IMG/VR virus record: IMGVR_UViG_3300033064_004648
Coordinates: 58,830 to 122,829 of that record
From: a virus
Strand: one strand, 5' to 3'
DNA length: 64,000 nucleotides
The position numbers and the translations under genes are program-made. Below, one piece after another: positions 50,614 through 56,922 of this stretch (its first letter is position 1; each line of letters begins with the position of its first letter). The notes under the pieces are model-generated. The model did no database searches. It was not told where the DNA came from and saw only the letters and a list, made by a program, of their open reading frames with translations.

Positions 50614-51567
50614 TTATTTACTGTTTACCAATAAACTTTTTCTCTTATCCTTACTTAGCAAATTTTCTTTCTTCCTTGAAACACACTGGCAGTTTTGACA
50701 TCTCATTGTTTCTCTTTTACCAGCGGGAGTATAATAATATCCTTCGGATTTTAAATCAGTACTTCCACATACGGGACACTGAAATTCATCTATTTCATTA
50801 TATAGCGCAACATTAAAATTCCTCACATAAGGTCTAATTCGATAGAATAAATCTTCTGTAGCGTAAATATCACCAATATTATAATCTAGCATTGTCTGTA
50901 ACGATTCTTTATTTCCCTCGCTACATTTTTTCCAAAGCTCAAAACCATCATTTTCAGTTTTTTGCTTAATTCCTAATTTCTTGTTTATAAACTTTAATTT
51001 GTTACTCATAAAACGAAAATTCTGCCTTGCAACTTTCAAAGTATCAACTATCACAAACTTAAGTGGAGGTAAATCATGCATTAGAAATGAGGAGTTAATT
51101 ATTTTATTATCAAAAGCATAAAAATTGTGTCCAACAACAACATCGCATTTACTAAGAAATTTCCAAATAGATAAAGCTATTTTTTTATCATCTCTTTTTC
51201 TTGCCTCTTTAGAAGTCATAATATCTGAGAACATATCGTTTTCATTAAGATGTTTTCCTGCCCAACTTAAAAAACATGTATCATGAATTATTTGATCTAC
51301 GGAAATATTCTGATCCCATAATCCCCAATGGTAAGATATTCCCGGCAAGGTTTCTATATCAACAACCCCTACTCTAGGGCCACCATGGGTTCCCTTGTTA
51401 TTGGTTTTGCCCAACATCCCTCGACTTTTTCGCTCATTTTTAAATGCCCATCGCAAGTTCTCACCACTTTTATAGCCATGTTTCTTTGCAAGTTTCTCCC
51501 AAAACGGCTTTACTCCACCATTTATTTGTTTTTGTTTTTGGCAATCTAAAAATATGCTTTCCTTCAA
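50614..51567 (-). CDS. DEDD-family 3'-5' exonuclease (RNase H-like) with zinc ribbon
   Basis: Start set at TTG 51567 (KESIFLDCQKQKQINGGVKP) since AGGAG lies 8 nt upstream. 317 aa. N-terminal HTH-like region (WEKLAKKHGYKSGENLRWAF). Exonuclease motifs: VGVVDIETLP (DxE), CDVVVGHNFYAFDNKII (Exo II) and LDYNIGDIYATEDLFYRI (Exo III, YxxxD). C-terminal zinc ribbon CPVCGSTDL...CQNCQC. Probably trims or degrades DNA in replication or host takeover. It lies next to the terminase genes. Confidence 0.78.
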   Translation of the reverse strand: MKESIFLDCQKQKQINGGVKPFWEKLAKKHGYKSGENLRWAFKNERKSRGMLGKTNNKGTHGGPRVGVVDIETLPGISYHWGLWDQNISVDQIIHDTCFLSWAGKHLNENDMFSDIMTSKEARKRDDKKIALSIWKFLSKCDVVVGHNFYAFDNKIINSSFLMHDLPPLKFVIVDTLKVARQNFRFMSNKLKFINKKLGIKQKTENDGFELWKKCSEGNKESLQTMLDYNIGDIYATEDLFYRIRPYVRNFNVALYNEIDEFQCPVCGSTDLKSEGYYYTPAGKRETMRCQNCQCVSRKKENLLSKDKRKSLLVNSK

Positions 51568-51608
51568 TGGTTTTCTCCTGATTTGTTGATTATATTGATA
51601 AAATACTT

Positions 51609-51746
51609 TTACTTTTGTAACTTTTTTCCGCATTTGTAACAAAATAAATTTGAATATCTGTTTTGTTCGCCACAATTAGGGCATATTATTGTTTCTATGC
51701 CACTATTTTTGTCATAAGTTTTTGGGATTTCTTTTTCGTTTTGCAT
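51609..51746 (-). CDS. Small zinc-ribbon protein, 45 aa
   Basis: Start set at ATG 51746 (MQNEKEIPKTYDKNSG), with AAAAGGAAC upstream; the longer frame would run through the tRNA-Thr gene and is rejected. The C-terminal half is a double Cys pair (CPNCGEQN then CYKCGKKL), the zinc_ribbon_2 pattern. It lies between the tRNA and the exonuclease gene. Confidence 0.65.
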   Translation of the reverse strand: MQNEKEIPKTYDKNSGIETIICPNCGEQNRYSNLFCYKCGKKLQK

Positions 51747-51773
51747 TGTTCCTTTTCTGTTTTTAAAAGCAAA

Positions 51774-51846
51774 AGCTTTGAGATGGGCTCGAACCATCAA
51801 GAATGGTTTACAAAACCATCGTTTTACCAATTAAAACTATCAAAGC
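51774..51846 (-). tRNA. tRNA-Thr (anticodon TGT)
   Basis: 73 nt. Acceptor GCTTTGA/TCAAAGC (7 bp), D-stem GTTT/AAAC, anticodon stem ATGGT/ACCAT with loop TTTGTAA, T-arm GATGG-TTCGAGC-CCATC, discriminator T. All stems are perfect. U73 for threonine is usual in Bacillus-type hosts. It reads ACA codons, which are common in this AT-rich genome. CCA is not encoded. Confidence 0.93.
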
Positions 51847-51849
51847 ATA

Positions 51850-51995
51850 TATAGTAAAGTTCTCTCTGGTTGTCCCTCTAAAAACGAGAGAACTCTACAA
51901 ACGACTCGCCTGAATAATATAACTTGCTTCAATAAAATATATAATAATTTGCGAAGCAAAGGTTTTCCAGACGTTTCGGGCACCCCCACAATAAA
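51850..51995 (-). ncRNA. Structured leader region before tRNA-Thr
   Basis: About 145 nt without a gene. Minus-strand features: GTAGAGTTCTCTC/GAGAGAACTTTAC, a 13-bp stem (51,854-51,898) with a 19-nt loop; TTTGC-TTC-GCAAA; TTGCTTC/GAAGCAA as an alternative; and AAACGTCT/AGTCGTTT as a possible long-range helix. The 5' end is unusually GC-rich (GGGGGTGCCCGAAACG). It may be a ncRNA or a tRNA-processing leader. No known family recognised. Confidence 0.42.
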
Positions 51996-51997
51996 TC

Positions 51998-52348
51998 TTA
52001 TTCTTCTGTTGGTGGCGGAACAATAACTCGACTCTTAGGCTGATTAGCTTTCTTTTGTGAAGAAATATATTTATCTAATTTAGATGAAATATCAGATATA
52101 GATTTACTGTTCACAGATATCAAGCTAGAATATTTATCTTCTGAAGCTAATGCATTAACCTTATCTTCTAATCCACCAATCAACTCTAAAATTCCATCTA
52201 ATTCTTCTCGAAATGCATCTAAACTTCCAGAAACATCTCCGCCACTTGCATTGGATTCTATTTCTGCCAATATATTACCTAACCCTATTCTTTGTGTCGC
52301 AGAATTAATCCTATTTATAATGTCAATATATTCCTGTATTAATGTCAT
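51998..52348 (-). CDS. Coiled-coil protein with 'INxxNxAxQRxGLG' start, 116 aa
   Basis: The N-terminal helix IDIINRINSATQRIGLGNIL matches the opening of the virion surface proteins at 42,792 and 43,256. Then a coiled coil (ILELIGGLEDKVNALAS) and a Pro-rich end (VIVPPPTEE). It has its own promoter at 52,401. The shared helix may anchor it to the same partner as the surface proteins. Function unknown. Confidence 0.66.
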   Translation of the reverse strand: MTLIQEYIDIINRINSATQRIGLGNILAEIESNASGGDVSGSLDAFREELDGILELIGGLEDKVNALASEDKYSSLISVNSKSISDISSKLDKYISSQKKANQPKSRVIVPPPTEE

Positions 52349-52400
52349 TTTATTTCCTTTTATTCAATTTTTATTCATTTTTTATTCAATTTCAATAAAG

Positions 52401-52429
52401 ATTATATCATACCTCTGTATTTTTGTCAA
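52401..52429 (-). promoter_or_regulatory. Sigma-A-type promoter with inverted repeat (operator candidate)
   Basis: Minus strand TTGACA (52,424-52,429), 17 nt, TATAAT (52,401-52,406), TGA before the -10. The sequence ATATCATACC/GGTATGATAT forms a 10-bp inverted repeat (about 52,404-52,440) that overlaps the -10 on one side and lies upstream of the -35 on the other: a plausible repressor site. Confidence 0.83.
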
Positions 52430-52454
52430 GGGTATGATATATATTGATTATAAA

Positions 52455-52520
52455 TTATATTGTTACAACTTCATTAGCTTGTAGTCCTTTTTCTGTTTGT
52501 TCAATTATAAACTCTCCGCC
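52455..52520 (-). pseudogene. 3' fragment of a second cold shock protein gene
   Basis: Minus-strand reading ends GGEFIIEQTEKGLQANEVV then TI and TAA. This is the C-terminus of a CspA-like protein, homologous to [10 protein letters not shown] of the intact gene at 53,314. No start or upstream part is left. It directly follows the GIY-YIG gene at 52,530, so the nuclease lies between a complete and a truncated csp copy. Confidence 0.75.
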
Positions 52521-52529
52521 AATAGTTTT

Positions 52530-53309
52530 TTAAAAAACATTTAATGGATTTGAAAGATTGTTTTCGATGATGTATTCGTTATATGCCTTTGCGGCATCCA
52601 TTTCTTTTCTAAAACACCCTAATCGTTTTAAATTTCCGTTTGCTCTTATTCGGCTCTGCCATTTTAGACCACCGTCTACATACTTATCTGTGTGAAGACA
52701 TACTCCACGGTATTTAGAAGTAGAATTTACTCTCTTTTTTCCAAGATTTAAAACCGATATTTTTTTACATGTTTCTTCTGTCATTGGAGATCTATTTTTA
52801 GCAGTTATAGACATATTTTTACGAGTTTCTTCAGTGGGATTTTGGCGTGCTTCGGACATCTTTTTACATGTTTCTTCTGAAAGTTTTCTTCCTTTGTTTG
52901 CTTCAGAAATTGCTTTTTTGGTTTCATCTGAGTGTGTTTTCCCAAGCATTCCCACATGATTTTCAGATATCAATTTTTTAGACTTGTCTGAATGGATTCG
53001 GTTTTTCATAGGAGATTTTCCTCCCCACGAAATATTATAACCATTTTCGGAAACATGGGAATGTAATGTTTTTATCCAATATATTTCCTTTTCATCTAAT
53101 TGCTCGATTGTACATTTCTCGACTATCCAAAATTTAAAGTTTTTTTCACCATAATTGTTCCAAGCATTTTGAAAATACATACTGTCTTTTTTCTTTTTGC
53201 TTTTTAAAACATATAAATGACTTTTTTCTCTATTTTTAATGCGTTTTGATTGTCCGACATACTTCTTTTTATCGGCTAAATTCTCAAAACAATAAATTCC
53301 ACTTTTCAT
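52530..53309 (-). CDS. GIY-YIG homing endonuclease with NUMOD3 and C-terminal AP2 domain
   Basis: 259 aa. Core: KSGIYCFENLADKKKYVGQS, NAWNNYGEKNFKFWIVEKC, EKEIYWIKTLHSH. NUMOD3-like units follow ([19 protein letters not shown]). The C-terminal ~60 residues are an AP2 DNA-binding domain (SKYRGVCLHTDKYV, RLGCFRKEMDAAKAYNEYI). No leader RNA precedes it; its start lies 4 nt after the csp stop. It may have arrived by cutting a csp gene. Confidence 0.9.
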   Translation of the reverse strand: MKSGIYCFENLADKKKYVGQSKRIKNREKSHLYVLKSKKKKDSMYFQNAWNNYGEKNFKFWIVEKCTIEQLDEKEIYWIKTLHSHVSENGYNISWGGKSPMKNRIHSDKSKKLISENHVGMLGKTHSDETKKAISEANKGRKLSEETCKKMSEARQNPTEETRKNMSITAKNRSPMTEETCKKISVLNLGKKRVNSTSKYRGVCLHTDKYVDGGLKWQSRIRANGNLKRLGCFRKEMDAAKAYNEYIIENNLSNPLNVF

Positions 53310-53313
53310 ATTT

Positions 53314-53523
53314 CTATAGAATTACAACATCTGTAGCTTGTAATCCTTTGTCTCCTTCTACTACAGAAAATTCTACCTGTTGTCCTTCATTTAATGACTT
53401 GAATCCCTCTTGTAAGATACCGGAATAATGTACGAATACATCTTCACCTTCTTCGCGTTCTATAAAGCCGTACCCTTTTGTGGCGTTGAACCATTTAACT
53501 GTACCTTGTTCTTTTTCTGACAT
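53314..53523 (-). CDS. csp: Cold shock protein (CspA family)
   Basis: 69 aa. RNP-1 KGYGFIE and RNP-2 DVFVHYS motifs, opening [15 protein letters not shown], ending [15 protein letters not shown] five-stranded OB fold that binds single-stranded RNA/DNA and melts RNA structure. Phages carry such genes rarely. In a genome with many leader hairpins it could act on them (speculation). A partial second copy lies 800 nt downstream across the GIY-YIG gene. Confidence 0.95.
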   Translation of the reverse strand: MSEKEQGTVKWFNATKGYGFIEREEGEDVFVHYSGILQEGFKSLNEGQQVEFSVVEGDKGLQATDVVIL

Positions 53524-53597
53524 TTTTACTTTTTTCCTTTTTTTCTTTCTGCTGTTATTATATTAATATTACAATATTCCGATTAAGAAATATAATA

Positions 53598-53846
53598 TTA
53601 TCCTTCATACTCATGTAATCCTATAAAGAAGTCTATTTGAAAAGGGTTTGATGTTATCCCGATTCTGTCTGCAAAATGTGTAGCTGTTGGTGTACCAGCT
53701 AATCCTAACCACCTACCGCCACTATGGATATGGCGTTCAATCATATGCACCTTATACGCTAATGAATTTGAAACACCTGATAATCCATTGACCGCCAAAG
53801 AATCTATTTTTTCTATATTGGTGCTTAATCCATTGATAATAGGCAT
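53598..53846 (-). CDS. Small virion-type protein, 82 aa
   Basis: Sequence MPIINGLSTNIEKIDSLAVN, SNSLAYKVHMIERHIHSGGR and GITSNPFQIDFFIGLHEYEG. 'KVH..ERH.H.GGRW' is reminiscent of phage structural or tail-related proteins. It follows the repeat-rich structural gene at 53,856 by 9 nt, so the pair may form one unit. No certain family. Confidence 0.62.
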   Translation of the reverse strand: MPIINGLSTNIEKIDSLAVNGLSGVSNSLAYKVHMIERHIHSGGRWLGLAGTPTATHFADRIGITSNPFQIDFFIGLHEYEG

Positions 53847-53855
53847 TTATCCTCC

Positions 53856-54710
53856 TTATATATATTGAGCGTAATATCGAAGACTAATGTCGGATGCTCC
53901 CATGATAGTTATATCTGTAATAATTTGTCCATTTATTGCTACATTATTGCTTGGTGCAATATAGATACAATGACTGCCACTGTTTATTTTTGCATAAATA
54001 GGCGAAGCGCTTGCGTAAATTGTAAGAGCATTAACTTGTTCGGCAAAAGTAATTACTTGACTAGCTGAAGAAGTTATCATCCATGGTGTAAGATCTCCAA
54101 TATTTACGCTAGACATAAATCCGTTACTAGTTATGTTTTTATCCTCTATCGCGACTATAGAACCACCTGCGACAAGACTTGCAGAGATTACATTATCAAT
54201 TGTGATGTTTCCGTCGTTAACCCAAACTGCACTTCCTCCATAGGCAAGCGAAGCCGAAATTACATTATCAATTGTGATGTTTCCATCGTTAATCCAAACT
54301 GCACTTCCTCCATAGGCAAATGATGCCGAAACCACATTAGTTATTGAACCACTATAAACCGTAGGATAAGTTACATTTGCGTCATGCACAGCGATAGCCA
54401 TATCATTCAATGTTATCGAACTTCCCTGAATTATTTTCGCACGACTATCGGTAGTACCATCTTTTAATTCAACTGCACCTATTTCAATATCTCCACTCGA
54501 AAGAGATACTGTAATAGAACCCGAAGAGGGAGGGTTGACAAGAGGTACGAGATACATATCTGGTATAACTCTGTACCACTCTTTTGTATCTGTTACAAAT
54601 AAATTTGCCCCTACCCATGAAATTCCATCGACTGGTGTAGACCCACTCATGTCTGTTGAAAGACATTGATAATCAACACCATTCCGCTTAGGTATAAAGG
54701 TTACACTCAT
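53856..54710 (-). CDS. Repeat-containing virion/fibre-type protein, 284 aa
   Basis: Beta-rich protein. The first ~95 residues (VDGISWVGANLFVTDTKEWY, GSITVSLSSGDIEIGAVELK) resemble a phage fibre/ decoration domain with 'IEIGAVELKDGTTDSRAKI'. Next come 24-residue repeats based on SAVWVNDGNITIDNVISASL (two near-identical, one diverged), and a ~75-residue tip (FAEQVNALTIYASASPIYAK). Such layout suggests an adsorption or decoration protein, yet it lies outside the virion gene block, in the replication-side region. Confidence 0.66.
   Translation of the reverse strand: MSVTFIPKRNGVDYQCLSTDMSGSTPVDGISWVGANLFVTDTKEWYRVIPDMYLVPLVNPPSSGSITVSLSSGDIEIGAVELKDGTTDSRAKIIQGSSITLNDMAIAVHDANVTYPTVYSGSITNVVSASFAYGGSAVWINDGNITIDNVISASLAYGGSAVWVNDGNITIDNVISASLVAGGSIVAIEDKNITSNGFMSSVNIGDLTPWMITSSASQVITFAEQVNALTIYASASPIYAKINSGSHCIYIAPSNNVAINGQIITDITIMGASDISLRYYAQYI
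54200..54350 (-). repeat. 72-bp near-identical tandem repeats in the 284-residue protein gene
   Basis: Two units of 72 bp encoding SAVWVNDGNITIDNVISASL with only a few base differences. A third diverged unit adjoins them. Low divergence points to a recent duplication. Confidence 0.75.
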
Positions 54711-54774
54711 AAAAATTCCTCCTTTTCATTTTCATCATCTTCTATATGAAATAATTCCTCCAAAAGGAGGGAAC

Positions 54775-55080
54775 TTATTCTTCTTTTTCTTCTTCAAATA
54801 AGTCAAGCAATGTTCTACTTGCCTTAAAAACGATACGTTGTGATTCTGGTATTTCTATTTCTTTCTTTTTATTTGGGCTCCATCCTTTATGTGACTTAAT
54901 TGTTGTTACATAAAGTTTAAAAAGACCCATAATTTTTAATTCACTTCTATCATAAATAATATCTTTAATGATTTCTTCAAATGTTTCCCATATAATTAGA
55001 ATATCGTCTCGTGTGAAACTTGCTCTATGGGCTAATTCCCGTATAAGCCATTCTTTGTTATAGACAGTTTTTTCTGACAT
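54775..55080 (-). CDS. HU/IHF-like DNA-binding protein, 101 aa
   Basis: Helix pair at the start (NKEWLIRELAHRASFTRDDI, ILIIWETFEEIIKDIIYDRS), then 'LKIMGLFKLYVTTIKSHKGW' in place of the canonical GFG.F...r.aR.GrNP, the arm PNKKKEIEIPESQRIVFKAS, and a closing helix LLDLFE. The arm Pro is kept in IPE. It probably bends or packs phage DNA, e.g. at the origin. Diverged but layout is complete. Confidence 0.82.
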   Translation of the reverse strand: MSEKTVYNKEWLIRELAHRASFTRDDILIIWETFEEIIKDIIYDRSELKIMGLFKLYVTTIKSHKGWSPNKKKEIEIPESQRIVFKASRTLLDLFEEEKEE

Positions 55081-55110
55081 TCTTGTTCCCTTTTATAATA
55101 TTTATTGATG

Positions 55111-55149
55111 TAGAGATAAACACGCGTTGAAAATCGTGTAAGTCTCTCT
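55111..55149. other. Intergenic hairpin before the HU-like gene
   Basis: TAGAGA/TCTCTA and ACACG/CGTGT nest to one stem in the gap between the 255-residue gene and HU. No U-run follows on either strand, so it is not a clear terminator. It may be a leader or processing element. Confidence 0.45.
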
Positions 55150-55196
55150 ATTATATAAGGAGAACGATGGCTGTCCAAATAATCTTGGAATTGTTT

Positions 55197-55964
55197 CTAT
55201 ATTTTTTTTGATTTTTGGTATATTTTTTGAGCACTTTCCTTTTTTACTTGAATTCTTTGTTTTTCATAGCATTTATCGCATATTTCCTTAAGCCTTTTTG
55301 TTTGCGAAGACATCTCTTCTCCACACTCAATACATTTTTGGGGATAAAAAGAAACTATTCTGTTCATATCAGTAACAATTATTCCGTCAGGTGATTCTTC
55401 GCCTATAAAAAGCAATTCAAACATCTCACCATGTCTGTTATACTCTGATTTTTTGTTTGGGTTAGGAGCACAAATCATACCTAATTTGAAAAGATCGTGC
55501 TTAATTTTGTTTCGCTCTTTTTTGTTAGCGTGAACTTTGGCTATTTTCAGTATCTCGGAAAAGTTTACATTAAGGTAATATCGAGATGATTTGCTATTGA
55601 ATGCTTTTCGATTTGAACGCGAAATTGTAAGCATGACAAAGCAGATTTTTTCAAACTTGTAGTTTTTTAGTGCACGAATGGCGGTTATTTCAGATTCGGT
55701 AATTACAACCGAAGTACTAATGCGCAAAGGATACTTTTCACTTTTTTTGATAGCGTTATCCAACTTGTTTCCAACGATAGATTCGTTGTAGTTGGAAAAT
55801 TTTGTGTAAAATTCAATTATAGATTTCTTGATTTGGGGATTATTCAAGTTTTTATAGCGAAAATATTTAGAGAGAATCTTTAAGTCGTGCCAGACAAGGT
55901 AGTCGGTAAAGCCGTCGTGTAATAATTGTTCGGCGTATTCTAGTTCATTGAAAATTATATTCAT
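55197..55964 (-). CDS. Hypothetical protein with C-terminal zinc finger, 255 aa
   Basis: Mostly helical protein with a middle region that could bind nucleic acid (SRSNRKAFNSKSSRYYLNVN, then EILKIAKVHANKKERNKIKH). The end has CIECGEEM...CDKCYEKQ, a zinc-ribbon pattern. It overlaps the GIY-YIG stop (4 nt) and belongs to the operon that starts at 59,972 and includes the RNA polymerase. This layout recalls replication-initiator-type proteins of Firmicutes phages, but no motif confirms it. Confidence 0.62.
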   Translation of the reverse strand: MNIIFNELEYAEQLLHDGFTDYLVWHDLKILSKYFRYKNLNNPQIKKSIIEFYTKFSNYNESIVGNKLDNAIKKSEKYPLRISTSVVITESEITAIRALKNYKFEKICFVMLTISRSNRKAFNSKSSRYYLNVNFSEILKIAKVHANKKERNKIKHDLFKLGMICAPNPNKKSEYNRHGEMFELLFIGEESPDGIIVTDMNRIVSFYPQKCIECGEEMSSQTKRLKEICDKCYEKQRIQVKKESAQKIYQKSKKI

Positions 55965-56920
55965 TTTGTGATGTCTTTTTCGGGTAAGTCATAAATGTCG
56001 TTATACCAACCGTTTTTGACTTTGTAAATTGTATTTTTACTAACCTCTATTTCTTTAAATATTTTTGTTACAGATAGACCATTTTCTAATAATTTTAAAA
56101 TTTCTAAAACTATTTCTTTTTTAGTTATTCCTGGATTATTTGTCCCACTGTTTGCCTTAGACAATTTCTTACGTGTTTCATCTGACGGATGCTTTCCGAA
56201 ATTATGATTTTTTTCACCCTTTTTCGATTCAGACATTTTTTTACACGTTTCTTTAGAATGTGGAGGTCTATTTTTAGCGGAGATGGACATTTTCTTGCAC
56301 GTTTCTTCAGAAGGATTGCTATTTGCTTTGCTTATTTTCTTACATGTTTCTTCCGTATGATGTTTTCCGGACATAGGGTTATTTGTAAGCATGAATTTTC
56401 TCTGATCTGGCCTAATCATTCCTGTTTTACTTTTTGACATTCTGTTGCGTGTTTCTTCAGACGGATGTTTCCCATACATTGGGTGGTTTTCGCCCTTTTG
56501 TGCTTCGGACATATTTTTACGTGATTCTTCAGTGCGGCGTTTTCCAAAATTAGGGCTATCTTCTCCTCGTTTCCCAAACATAGGATTGTTTTCACCTTTA
56601 TGTGCTTCCGACATTTTATTACGTGTTTCTTTGGTGGCTTTATGCCCAGAATTACCGCTTCTTCCACCTTTACTAAGATTATAGCCAATATCAGGATTAG
56701 TAGAATCATAGAAATTAATCCAATAAATTTCCCTTTCACACAAGTAATCATGATCTGTTATTCCGTCTTCTAAAGTTATTCTTGAGAAATTTTCTTTACC
56801 GTATTTTTTGATAGCACGTTTAATATATTTTCCAGAACCCAAATATTTTTCATCGTTCCCGCAATGTTTTCCAACATATATTTTTTCTTTTATATTATTT
56901 GTTGTAAGGTATATTATCAT
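55961..56920 (-). CDS. GIY-YIG homing endonuclease, Seg-like with about ten NUMOD3 units (type 2)
   Basis: 319 aa. Core: IIYLTTNNIKEKIYVGKHCG, YLGSGKYIKRAIKKYGKENF, CEREIYWINFY. NUMOD3 units run from ~95 to ~260 (GENNPMFGKRGEDSPNFG, GKHPSDETRKKLSKA). C-terminal HTH KEIEVSKNTIYKVKNGWYND. The largest of the set. It is inserted directly behind the RNA polymerase gene (2 nt) and overlaps the next gene. No leader RNA. Confidence 0.93.
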   Translation of the reverse strand: MIIYLTTNNIKEKIYVGKHCGNDEKYLGSGKYIKRAIKKYGKENFSRITLEDGITDHDYLCEREIYWINFYDSTNPDIGYNLSKGGRSGNSGHKATKETRNKMSEAHKGENNPMFGKRGEDSPNFGKRRTEESRKNMSEAQKGENHPMYGKHPSEETRNRMSKSKTGMIRPDQRKFMLTNNPMSGKHHTEETCKKISKANSNPSEETCKKMSISAKNRPPHSKETCKKMSESKKGEKNHNFGKHPSDETRKKLSKANSGTNNPGITKKEIVLEILKLLENGLSVTKIFKEIEVSKNTIYKVKNGWYNDIYDLPEKDITK

Positions 56921-56922
56921 AA

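Noticed and set aside
51747-51830. N-terminal extension of the zinc-ribbon gene at 51,609
   Set aside because: The extension overlaps tRNA-Thr; the ATG at 51,746 has its own ribosome site.
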